Part shown: positions 52,137 through 63,131 of the stretch, piece after piece
How the letters are laid out: each line of letters starts with the position of its first letter
Position numbering within the stretch: the first letter of the stretch is position 1
Source: Curvularia sp. ZM96
Taxonomy: Eukaryota > Ascomycota > Dothideomycetes > Pleosporales > Pleosporaceae
NCBI GenBank assembly: GCA_022457065.1
Contig: JAJGBQ010000002.1
Coordinates: forward strand, 2,356,001 to 2,420,000
Length of the DNA stretch: 64,000 nt
Direction: 5' to 3'
The notes under the pieces: model-generated
Seen by the model: the letters and a program-made list of their open reading frames with translations, nothing else
What the model was told of the DNA's origin: nothing
The model's database searches: none
Program-made: the position numbers and the translations under genes

Positions 52137-53229
52137 TCGCTCTTCCGTATGCCAGGCGGGGCGAACCCCGCACTTTCCGGCACTAGCGTTCACGCCAAGG
52201 TATGCTCCCCTCCCAGCATGAAGCACAGGAAGTCCTGCACCCCACATCCGCATTCTTCCACGAGAGAAAAGTGCCTCTGAAAGGACGTCAGCGCCGCTTG
52301 CTCCCCGCAGACAAACGTACCCCCCAACTGTGCTTACCTACAGGTGCATGGCCGCTAAGAGCCGTCAGCTGGGTACCTTCAAGGACCATCAAACCGTGCG
52401 ATTCAGCAGCTATACCTGCCAGCATCAGTCCCCAGGATCTTCGGCAACTCAATTCCATGTAGATCGTCATTGTACCACGACTCATCTCCATGGCTTCGTT
52501 GCACATGCCGCTCGTTCCTCATCGCAAATGTGTGCATGGTCTCCTCTTGCCTGGACGTGATACGCTGGAATTAAAATCCTAAAGTCGCCGTTCTCGACCT
52601 CTCAGGATCGGGTCCGCAGAGCTTACATCTAATGGTGGGCCTGTACACGCAACCGAGCACGTCTCCTTACTGGATGTGATCTTTCTCCGCACCCCGTCAT
52701 CCAACATGGGACCATCAGAACACTTACCCCAGTTCGCCCTGGCCAGTACCCCGATCCCGGGAAACAACCTTGTTCCAGCTCTTGGGACCAATCGTTGCAA
52801 TTGTATCAACTCATGGTCGTGTCGATATGGAGACTGCCTGCCTGCGGATCCGCAAGTCCATGGTCTTGCTTTCGTTTCAATGGCCTTGACGGTGACCCAC
52901 AAGGTCCCTTGATGTAGGCTAGAAACCCATGCACCAACCTTATTCGGACGGGTAGGTTGGAGAAATGGTACATGGTCACCCTTCACTATGCATGCGTCAT
53001 GTTACTATCCGGATGGACGGCTTTTGGAAGTGCATAGTGACACAGCCCACATGGTGGGCCCTCCTCGAACGCAAACATCCTGGACATGCGGGGTTTGACA
53101 GTTTAAAGGGACGTCTTTTCCTTCCCCAGGAATGGAGTATCATGCCCAGTTGACTTGCTCTCCTGCGGTCAACTTGCAATAGCTGCATCTCGTTTCAACA
53201 ATAGCATAACATTTCCTTAAGCCAGCAAG
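52137..53229. other. transposon right flank and alcohol oxidase upstream region
   Basis: About 1.1 kb. No gene or repeat recognised; frames on both strands are short. The last 200 bases are presumably the alcohol oxidase promoter. Confidence 0.45.
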
Positions 53230-55499
53230 ATGACGATCCCAGATGAGGTACGGCCTTCGGATTATCAGCTCCCAATGAGCTGGACTCAGGTGCTGACGAG
53301 TATAAGGTTGACATTATCGTGTGTGGTGGAGGATCATGCGGATGTGTCGTCGCTGGCCGTTTGGCCAATCTTGACCATAACCTCCAGGTCCTCTTGATCG
53401 AGGCTGGTGAGAACAACCTTAACAATCCATGGGTCTTCCGCCCAGGTATCTACCCGAGGAACATGAAGTTGGACAGCAAGACTGCCTCCTTCTACTACTC
53501 CAGGCCTTCGGAATGGCTCGATGGACGCCGCGCTGTTGTGCCATGTGCACACATTCTCGGAGGCGGGTCTTCCATTAATTTCATGGTACGCTATTCATAA
53601 TCAGAAGACAGCCAGTAACGGGATTAACATTACCCAGATGTATACACGTGCCTCGGCTTCGGACTACGATGACTTCCAGGCCAAGGGCTGGACCACCAAG
53701 GAACTCATTCCCCTCATGAAGAAGCACGAGACTTACCAGCGTTCCTGCAACAACCGTGACATTCACGGATTTGAGGGTCCCATTAAGGTTTCTTTTGGTA
53801 ACTACACGTACCCCATTAAGGAGGACTTCCTCCGTGCCACTGAATCTCAGGGCATTCCAACCACGGATGATCTTCAGGACTTGGTCACTGGCCATGGTGC
53901 TGAGCACTGGCTCAAGTGGATCAACCGTGACACTGGACGTCGCTCTGATTCTGCTCACGGCTATATTCACAGTACTCGCGCCGTTCACCAGAACCTGCAC
54001 CTGTTGACCAGCAACAAGGTTGAAAAGGTATGTAGCATTCTCCATGGAATGATTCTGCTGCTGACAATCAAACAAAGGTTATCCTTGAGGGCGACCGAGC
54101 TGTTGGCGTCAAGGTTGTCCCTACCAAGCCCCTATCCACTGGACAGGTCAACTCTAGGATCATTCGCGCCCGCAAGCAGATCATTGTTTCGGGCGGTACC
54201 CTGAGCTCACCACTCATCCTTCAGCGCTCTGGTATCGGTGACCCAGAGAAACTGCGAAAGGCTGGTGTGAAGCCCCTGGTTGACCTTCCCGGTGTGGGTC
54301 TCAACTTCCAGGATCACTAGTAAGTCAATATCAGGGTACTTGAAAGCAGTGTAGCTGACAAAGTCACAGCCTGACCTTTGCCACATACCGTGCGAAGCCG
54401 CACGTGGAGTCTTTTGACGACTTCGTCCGTGGTGACCCCAAGGTGCAAGAGCAAGTCTTCCAGCAGTGGAACATCAACGGCACTGGCCCACTTGCCACCA
54501 ACGGTATCGAAGCTGGTGTCAAGATCCGTCCTACTGAGGAAGAACTCAAGATGATGGACAGCTGGCCATGCAAGGAGTTCCGCTCTGGCTGGGATTCCTA
54601 CTTCAAGAACAAACCCGACAAGCCAGTCATGCACTACTCGGTCATTGCAGGCTGGTTCGGTGACCACATGGTCATGCCACCAGGCAAGTTCTTTACCATG
54701 TTCCACTTCCTTGAGTATCCCTTCTCTCGTGGTTCTACGCACATTGTCTCGCCAAACCCGTACGAGGCACCAGACTTTGACGCCGGATTCATGAACGACA
54801 AGCGAGACATGGCTCCAATGGTCTGGGGATACATCAAGTCACGCGAGACTGCACGCCGAATGGAGGCCTACGCCGGAGAGGTTCAAGCCATGCACCCCTA
54901 CTATTCATACGACAGCCCAGCCCGCGCACGCGACATGGACCTTGCCACCACCAACGCATACGCCCTTCCTGGTAACCTCTCCGCTGGTATCCAACACGGC
55001 TCCTGGACTGCACCCTTGGAGAAGGGCAAGGTCCCCCAGCCCACTTTCCTGAACTCCAACCAGCAAGAAGTTTTTGAGGACTTGCAATACACCAATGAAG
55101 ACATCAAGCACATTGAAGACTGGGTCAAGCGTACGTTCCTCCCTCTCTCTTGTATACATCCCATCAAACAACAGTGACTAACTCTCTCTAGGCCACGTCG
55201 AAACCACCTGGCACTCCCTCGGCACGTGTTCCATGGCACCCAAGAACGGCAACTCCATCGTCAAGCACGGCGTCCTCGACGAACGCCTCAACGTCCATGG
55301 CGTAAAGGGTCTCAAGGTCGCCGATCTGTCCATCTGCCCCGACAATGTCGGCTGCAACACGTACTCGACTGCCCTGCTCATTGGTGAGAAGTGCGCTGTG
55401 CTTACCGCTGAGGATCTCGGCTACAGTGGTAGCGCGCTCGATATGAAGGTGCCGACTTACCATGCTCCAAGGGAGGTAGTTGGCTTGTCGCGTTTGTAG
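53230..55499 (+). CDS. peroxisomal alcohol (methanol) oxidase, GMC family
   Basis: FAD-dependent alcohol oxidase (primary alcohol plus O2 to aldehyde plus H2O2). Six exons: 53230..53247, 53307..53585, 53638..54027, 54078..54319, 54370..55130 and 55192..55499. Phases all fit and give 665 residues, the standard length. FAD-binding motif IIVCGGGSCGCVVAGRL at the N-terminus; GMC region HILGGGSSINFMMYTRAS; SGGTLSSPLILQRSGIG; and the catalytic pair in WHSLGTCSMAP (His) and CPDNVGCNTYSTALL (Asn). The protein ends SRL, a peroxisomal PTS1 signal. In non-methylotrophs this enzyme may oxidise methanol released from pectin or lignin methyl groups. Exon 1 is only six codons. Confidence 0.95.
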
Positions 55500-55973
55500 C
55501 GAGGGGGACACAGGGGATATGTGTATTTGTAGCAAGGAAGAGATTGACTCGAGTGAAGGAGAAACTCACAAGTATGGATATTATATGCAAAAAAAAGATT
55601 GAACGAGTCGCGTTTACCTTTTACATGTTACTGTCTCGGCTATGGTGTGATCAAAGTTCTACATATCATATATGTGTTTGCATCGGCACGTCAAATTGGG
55701 CGACTTCATGTGGGAAAAACAATTTCTGGTTAAATCAAAAGTGTATGCATATTCTCAGGGTATTATAGTATGTTGCTGCTCCCCTAATCTGTCTCTCGCT
55801 AATAAATCCAAAGTGCCAGCGACCTTTCCCTTCGTACGTCGTGCTCTACCTACTTCCTATGCATCGAGCTCATGTGCCCACCTTACACTGCTTGCTAATA
55901 CTGCAAGTCGAGCCCCAAAGACGGAAACCCCCCATACCTGCTTCAAGCACATACGCATCTACCCTCAGTCCCC
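55500..55973. other. convergent 3' region
   Basis: 474 bp between the stops of alcohol oxidase and SQR. No gene seen. Confidence 0.5.
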
Positions 55974-57393
55974 TCATCTCGCCAGCCCCTTCGGACCAGC
56001 CCACTCCCCCTTGACATGATACTTGCCATAAACCCAAGGGAAAAACTCCTTCTTAAGCCAATAAAACGCCTTCCTGGGTACACCCTGATCGACGCCCAAC
56101 AGGGCCTTGAATGTCTCCTTAGGCACACCGCCGTACTTGAACTCGGCGAGCAGTACCTCTTTCTCGCCCGTCAGCAGCGGACACGAAGTGTACCCGTCGT
56201 AGGACGCTTCGAGGGGCTTTCCTTGCATCTGGCTGAGCAAGTTAGAGACGAGGACGGGGGCTTCGGCGGTAATGGCGGCAACGGTCTTGCTGGTGGGCAG
56301 CGAGGAGGCGTCGCCGATGGACCAGACGTTGGGGTACTTTGTGTGCTGTGTCGTGCTGTCTGAGACGGCGACGTAGCCGGCTTCGTTGGCCAGCGCACTG
56401 TTTTTAATAAATGACCAGGGCACATTCTTGGGCGCGACGTGCAGGAAGTCAAAGTGCCGCTTTACGGGGTCCTGGTTGGGCACATTGAAGGTGGCCGTGT
56501 TGCCGGAGATGGAGACAAGGTCGTGTTGGAACAGACCTTCGACGCCGCGCTCGACGCGGAGTCTTTCGAGTGTTTGGCTGTACCTGTTGGGTTGGGGGTT
56601 AGCATTCGAATGTTTGTAAGTTCCAGGTTGCTGCGACGTACTTGTCTACACCAAACATTTTTGGCAAGCCAGTCGCAAAGGCAATGTTGATTGGTGACTC
56701 GCTAGACGACGAGGGCTTGTATAGACCAGCGTTCTTCCAATAGTCCAGCGCAAGCCACATGATCTTCTGTGGCGCACCCGCACACTTGACTACGCCTGCG
56801 GGCTGCGTAAACACCGCATTTCCCTTTTTGAACTTTTGCACATTGCTGTACGCCTTATCGCAGTACGCATAGTCGTAAATGGTAGAAACCATGGATTCCT
56901 TCTCTTCCAGTGCCTCTTTCAAGCCCGGTACCGCTCCGTAATCCAGCGTGATTCCAGGCACAACAACAAGCTGCTCATACGCAATCTTCTCCCCAGCATT
57001 GGTGGTAATGAAGTTTTCCTCTGGGTTCAGGCTTCCTACAGCGGTGTTGTAGAATTTGAACTTGGGGTTCATCAGCTCTTTGATTGGGCGGCGGAGATCT
57101 TCTTTCTTCTTCAGACCACCACCAACAAGGGTCCAGCCGGGTTGGTAGTGGTGCCACTCCGCAGGATCAACAATGGCGATATCGTCTTGACCGAAATTTC
57201 CTTTACGAAGCAATTGATGCGAGAGAGCAACGCCGGCTGAGCCCCCTCCAATCACGACAATCTTGTGATTGCGGGTGGTCGTCTGCACGGGCGAGACAGT
57301 CGCGAGGTTCCGAACGGAGCATGGTGCTACATGGCTCGATTTGGGAAGGGAGCGTGTTAGTTGAGAAACGCCGGTGCGGAACATGGCCGGCAT
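55974..57393 (-). CDS. SQR: mitochondrial sulfide:quinone oxidoreductase
   Basis: FAD enzyme that oxidises hydrogen sulfide and reduces ubiquinone (HMT2 in fission yeast). Two exons, 57393..56642 and 56583..55974, give 453 residues; the 58-bp intron keeps frame (GVDK/YSQTLERL). A presequence of about 40 residues is rich in Arg/Ser/Thr. Then KIVVIGGGSAGVALSHQLL (FAD GxGxxG), DPAEWHHYQPGWTLVGGG, and the redox Cys in AGVVKCAGAPQKIMWLALDYW. The C-terminal half has NVWSIGDASSLPTSKTVAAI (FAD binding), YTSCPLLTG and a tail KAFYWLKKEFFPWVYGKYHVKGEW that anchors to the membrane surface. The gene is convergent with alcohol oxidase. Confidence 0.95.
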
Positions 57394-58683
57394 GTTATTC
57401 CAAAAGTCTCACTGTGGGTCTGCTTGTAGTGGACAAGGAGTGTGAGGAAAAAAAGACTATAGGAATGAATGAGGAATGAGATTCAGATCAAGGGCTCCCA
57501 TGCTGGTGGACTGATTACAGACTTTGATGTGGGTCGCCATTGAGGCTAGGGACATGGCCAATAAGGAGCGCCACTAGTTGATCACGACATCGATTCCCAA
57601 AACATCAGCTTACACAGCACGCCGAGATTGTGGAATATCAGATCCAGATTTCTAATCTAATCGAACAAACTATGCGCCTATAGTCTTCCCAAATGCACGA
57701 AACTTATATGACGCCTGTACAGCTGAGGTGGTGGGCCTTTGATTGGGATCGGTGACCAACATAAAACCAAGAAGATCTCTGAGCTGCCGCAGCATCTCTA
57801 CCTTTTCCATTTACTATTGAATATGCAGGATCGCTTGCATAGGAGGTTCTTCTCGACTCACAAGCCTGGCAGCCTTGACTGCAGCGTGAAGAACAGGGCC
57901 ATCAACCTCACCAGGAGTTGGAAGTTACCAATCAAGAAAGAGTCGCTTCATCTTTGCATACACAAACCATGGATGGTCAGGTATGGTTGTGATAGACAAC
58001 ATAGTGCTCTGCGCAAGTCGTCACATACAGGCCCCACATGACATTCCAACTTTCCCAGCAAATCAATATAATGGATTCATTTCATTCCCAAACCCAACTT
58101 GTGAGATTTCTCGAATGACCCCTAATCTGATCCAGACCCCTCCAGCAGCACAGCGTCGACAAAGCATAGGCCTTGTTGAACCGCGTGCTGAATGCTGGGC
58201 ATGAAACGAGAAAAGAAGGGTATACATACTAATCCAGCCTATCCGAAAACACACTCCCCAGCGGACAGGTAAGCAAAAACACTATAAAATATCCTCAAGA
58301 CATTAACGACCTCTGTAAGATGACTCGACCGTGTACCTGCTCTCCGCTCTCCTGATACATATTGTTGTAACGGGAGAGTGTTTAGGAGAGTGGCTACGGG
58401 GGGTATAAACATTGCAAGCAAAGAGGCAAGAGTAGTTGTTTGCTCACTTCCCTTTGATAACTCATTAATCTCCCTACACAGAATGTAGATGAGATTGAGA
58501 GCTGATCAAGACAACGAGAGCAGACAACCGCCAAAAGAATGGAAGCCAAGCAGATAAATGACATCGCCACAGATCTATGAGACATGCAAATCTCAGATCG
58601 CGCAAACAAAAGAAAAAGAAAACAAGAGCCCGCTGAAACGTTCCTCATAAAAGCACATCGGCCTTTGTCGGCTCAACAATGTC
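57394..58683. other. SQR upstream and SH3-protein 3' region, no gene seen
   Basis: About 1.3 kb, with the SQR promoter on the left and, on the right, the 3' end of the minus-strand SH3 gene. Frames are short and unsupported. Confidence 0.45.
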
Positions 58684-60767
58684 TTACATTGCCATACCAG
58701 GAACCGGCTTCCGATCGGGTATAGGAAGAGGGCCGGTTGGAGCCGGGGCGTTGGGGTTCATAGGGCTAGGGCCTGGAGCTGGGCCACGGCGCGGGTTGCC
58801 AGCCGCACCTGCAGAGTTAGATCGTGGACGGCCATCAATCTGAGGTGGGGGCGCCATCTGGGGACCACCACCGTAGGGACCAGGCGACATGGAGCGCTGA
58901 GGGGCGGCAAAAGGTGCATTGCTGTTGGCGCGGCCGCGAGGAGGACCTTGGGGAGGACCTTGACCACGAGGGGGACCGTATTGAGGAGCGTTACTGTTGG
59001 CTCGCATGCGAGGGGAGCCCTGTGCCTGCTGAGGGGGCATTTGACGGGGTCCAGGGCTCATGGGACGAGGGCCCTGGCCGTTCATAGCAGGCGAAAGAGG
59101 ACGCGGCTGAGGTCCACCAGGACCCATGGGCGGGCGGGCAGCAGGATTGCGCATGTTACCTGGGGGTGGACCTTGACGGGGCTTGACAGGGTGCTTGGAG
59201 AGACATGTACGAGGAACGACACCTTGCTGAGAACGGTCCATGCGAATGCAGAGAGCCTAAGAATGATTAATGATATGATCCCAGCAAAGTCCAGTTGCAA
59301 ACTTACCCATCCGTCATCGTATTCATGAAGCATGCGAACGAGTTGACCAGCGTGAAGATCGAGTTCATCTGACATAGAAGGCTTGAAGTCAAGTTGAACA
59401 CGGTGAACATTGTTAGGACCAGGGCTCGGAGGAGGACCGGCAGCAGCACCAGCGATAGGAAGGGGACCAGCAGGGGCGGGACCGGGGGACGCAGGCAGAC
59501 CTTCGACAGAAGCTGGAGTGGATGGGACGCTTCCAGGGTTGGGGCTGGCTGTTGGTGGAGCTGGAAGCTCAGCGGTAGGAGCTTGAGAGGTAGGGGGAGG
59601 AATTGAGGACTTGGCTCCAGTTGCAGCAGTAGAGGTGGCGTCGGCAGCAGCAATAGCGGCGGCGGGGTCGGCAAAGCTGGCGCTGGCGCTGGGCTTCGAA
59701 GAGTGCATGGCAGAGTTCAATGGGGAGGCATTAGGAGGCGAGTCTGGGATAGCAGCTTGCTGACTATCAACAGCAGCCTTGTTTCCGAAGGGGTTGGCCG
59801 ATGAGGGAGCAGATGCCGCCTCAGGGTCTTTGAAGGGATCAGCATTGGCTGCTCCAGGTCGCTCCCACGCACTTGATGGGCGCTCAGCGGCAGCGGAAGG
59901 CGAAAGAGTCTGTGGTTTAGCAGCAGCGGCGGCAGCACCACCAGCAGCAGCGGCATTAAGCAAGTTGGCTCCGCTCTTGCGCTGCTCGAAGCTGGGATCG
60001 AATTCAGTCACGGGACGAAGGCTCAGGCGAGGCGCAGTATCGGCGCTGTGCGCAGTACGAACGCTAACAGTAGAGGCAGCGGCAGGAGCACTAGTGAAGA
60101 CTTGGGGTGGCGGAGGGGCAGGCGCGTTGTACATTTCGGTCTTCTCGTTTTCCTGGGCGGCGGCGGCATCCATCTGCTTCTTCTTGCGACGGTACAGGAG
60201 AAGGATTCCGGTAAGGACAGCACATACAAGGAGAAGGAGACCAAGAGCAATGCCAGCTTTTGCGCCAGTAGACATGCCCTCGTCGGAACCGGGAGCACCC
60301 GTGGCAGAGGAAGAAGCCGTGGCGGAAATGGCGGCAGTAGCGGAAACGAGGCCTGCAGCGGACGAGGCAGGGCTTGGGTTAGGGGACTTGGTTGCGATCA
60401 TGAGGGTAGACGCTTGCTTGAGGGAGCTCTTGGGCTGGTCCGTCTGCCTCACGGGTCCGTTGTTGTCATTGTCGTCATTGTTGTTGTTGTTGTTATTATT
60501 GTTGTCATCGTTGTTGGAGTTCTGGGTAGGCGACGGTCTTCTTGTGGGCCTGTCCGTCTCCTCAGGCTGATCATTCTCCTGGGCAGTAGTGGTACTCTCG
60601 CGAGCGCGGGTGGCAGGTGGAGGGAGCGCAACAGGTCTCCTAGTCGGCTCTGGTGGCTCATCGGCTCCCTCGGTCGCAATTATGATGGCCGTGACAATCT
60701 CGACAGGACCGTCGAACTGCTGCCGGCGCATGTGGGCGTGCGCGTGCTGGTGTGCCATGTTGGGCAT
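58684..60767 (-). CDS. single-pass membrane protein with cytosolic SH3 domain
   Basis: Two exons, 60767..59307 and 59256..58684, give 677 residues; the intron splits the SH3 domain after DDGW and keeps phase zero. The N-terminal 150 residues are likely outside the cell: Pro/Thr-rich with a run of Asn/Asp (NNDDNNNNNNNNNDDNDNN). A transmembrane helix follows (AGIALGLLLLVCAVLTGILLLYRRKKK). The cytosolic part is Ala/Pro/Ser-rich, then an SH3 domain: HRVQLDFKPSMSDELDLHAGQLVRMLHEYDDGW/ALCIRMDRSQQGVVPRTCL. The tail is Pro/Gly/Arg-rich. The plan recalls fungal Fus1/Sho1-type cell-surface SH3 proteins for polarity or signalling. No signal peptide is obvious. Confidence 0.87.
60462..60517 (-). repeat. 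AAC/AAT microsatellite in SH3-protein gene
   Basis: Trinucleotide run (read as TTG/TTA on the plus strand) coding the Asn/Asp tract in the extracellular region. It is in frame, so length changes are tolerated. Confidence 0.7.
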
Positions 60768-62081
60768 TATGGCGTGCAGGCAATTAGGTGTTGTTCGGTC
60801 GGGGCTTCGAATCTCACTTCAAGGCGCTCTTGGCCGGCAGTGAATGCGTATTGTATACGGTTTGGTGTGGTGAAGGAACGTGGTATTTGGACGCGGTGTC
60901 GTCGGCGTTGTTTATGTTCAGGTGGACTAGGCACTATACAGAAAAGAGGGTAACTATGGGCATGTAAAAGAGTGAACAGCGGCGGGGAGCACTAGGGCGA
61001 ACGAAGGACAAGACGACAACCCGGCCGCAGGAGTACGTGATGTCGTCAAAGGAATTAAGAGGCGGCGTGGAGGTGAGTGAGCGAGCGACCGACGGCGGAG
61101 AGGAAGGGCGTGGCACGACACTGGGACTTTGGGGCTTGTGCGGCCACGCTCGAAACGCCGGGGAGGCCTGGCAAGGCCGAACCGTCCCTTGTGGCCCGTG
61201 CCCCCGTTCATCCTGCCTATACCGGCATTAGTCTGCTGCTAGTCCCAGGTACCGATCGCCTGTGATTGGCCGCTCCATCTAATTTCCAGCCCTCTTGACG
61301 CCCGTGCTATTTTCTGCCAGTGTCCCTCACCAGGCCCTGCGAATGGGCGGCCCTACACCCCTTATCGACTCGATGAGCGTCTATCAGCACCTGGCACACA
61401 GCCACAGCCTGCAGCCAACCTGGAGCCGTCACGGCCCTGAACTCATTTTCCAGCCAGAAGGTTGGTAGATAGAGTGCCGGGCCGACACCGTAGCATGCCG
61501 ACCTGTGCCCTTTATCCGTCTAGCCAACCGCCAGCACCTAGGTAATTACCGTGCGGGTGCATGGCATCATGAACCTACTGACTTAGGCCGGCCCCCCGTC
61601 GCGTCGCAATTTCGCGCGTCATCAAAGCGGAATGCCAACGCCGCAATGCCTATCCCGAGGGTAATGCCAGGCTGTTTGCTTGCGACAGTGGCTGAAGTCG
61701 TGTGCTCTGGTCTGGCATCTTGGAATAACACACAACTCCAAGAGTGCACATGGTGAGCCACAAGAAAAAAGAAAAAGAAAGGAAGTAGGGATGGCTAGTG
61801 GCCGTTGATACGATCACCCAAACCCATGTCCAAAACAAACAAAAAAGTATGCCTCAATAGCACTAGGGCATGAGGCTGCGAGCGAGCGTTTTGGATCTCA
61901 ACTTTATGCACTATGCTCGCTTGAAAGGGGTGCCTTTCTAGCAGCTTTGGCGAGACTCGGCGCCCCGCGGAGGGGAAAGATGGGACCAGTGATTCTCTGA
62001 GCAAACGATCAGCATTTGGTGAGAACATCACATTGGAATATAATTTTTGAATTACAGAGATTAGTCATCAAAACATCTCCA
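60768..62081. other. SH3-protein promoter and spacer, no gene seen
   Basis: About 1.3 kb. GC-rich near 61.0-61.3 kb, then mixed. No gene, repeat or RNA recognised before the tRNA at 62082. Confidence 0.5.
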
Positions 62082-62153
62082 GCCTTCCTAGCTCAGTGGT
62101 AGAGCGCGTCACTAGTAATGACGAGGTCGTCAGTTCAATTCTGGCGGAAGGCA
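62082..62153 (+). tRNA. tRNA-Thr (anticodon AGU)
   Basis: A 72-nt intronless tRNA. Acceptor stem GCCTTCC pairs with GGAAGGC. D arm GCTC-AGTGGTA-GAGC. Anticodon stem CGTCA/TGACG encloses loop CTAGTAA, with T33 followed by AGT, reading ACU threonine codons (A34 modified to inosine). T arm GTCAG-TTCAATT-CTGGC holds one G-T pair. The discriminator is A at 62153. A run of five T closely downstream (62157..62161) terminates RNA polymerase III. CCA is not encoded, as expected in eukaryotes. Confidence 0.95.
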
Positions 62154-63131
62154 TCTCTTTTTGCTCACGACCAAACTATAGCCAACCACAAGGTTCTGGA
62201 GCCACCGGAGCACAACTTCTTTGCCTGTATCATCAAGCCTTACATGCTCAATTTTTGGGATATGCAAAGATCTGCTCACAAGTATATTGCTTTTTTGGAG
62301 CAAATCCCAGAAAGCAAGTACAATGCGAATGCATGCCTGTGGTGGTCCTGGGCATCTTTTCTGGCGTGATGCCTGACTAATCATGCAGCGCAAAAGTCCC
62401 AGTACGTGGGATACAGTGATCTCAACACTATACCTACAACATGTCATATTGCCTGACCTTGCGCTGACAGGGAAGAGGCTTGCAGTTTCAGAGATCGATA
62501 CATTGCTTCACAATTGCTGGAACCTCGGTTGACCAAAATAGGTATACCAGTCGCGTTTTAGCCGCACGAGACAGAATTTTCCTGGCAGCAAAAGACTCTT
62601 TTGGAGCGGTGTAGACATCAGCAAAACATCCACAGCTGACTAGTCGTTTCTTGGTATGATTCAGCCACTCATCTTGCTCGAGTGAGTAATCATGTATAAC
62701 CAAGTAAGAGCAGCCATCCTGTAGGTCGAACGCGGGGAAGCATCTTGAGCATTGTCGCAAAATGTAGTTTGGTGGAGCATCCGAACGCTGCGTGCATCTA
62801 CGCGCAGAGCTGCTGATGGCCCGGTGGGGAAAATCCTAAGAGCTCTTGCTCAGGATAAGTGGGGCTGGGCAGCTGCTAGCGCGTCTGGTCGCAGTCCACT
62901 CTTCTTCGCATCTCAGCAGCATCTCAGAATCTCGAGTCCATGGAAACAGAAATAACCACGAGCCGCACACCATAGCAACAGGCTGAACCTGCTCGTGGGA
63001 CTGCGGATCTTGTCCCACCGGGTTTTCGCGACAAGCCGCGCTGCTTCACCACCCTGTCGCCTGGAAGGTCCGCGCTTCCGAGTTTTATTTCAAGAAAAGT
63101 GTTGTCCCGATCAATTGTACCGCCTGAATCA
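62154..63131. other. spacer before the partial regulator, no gene seen
   Basis: About 980 bp. A 90-codon frame at 62488..62760 (minus) lacks any domain and I reject it. The right part is the regulator promoter. Confidence 0.45.

Noticed and set aside
59779..60570. 263-codon plus-strand frame
   Set aside because: Antisense to the SH3 protein's low-complexity region.
62488..62760. 90-codon minus-strand frame near the tRNA
   Set aside because: No motif, no intron signals, and no codon bias like the neighbours.
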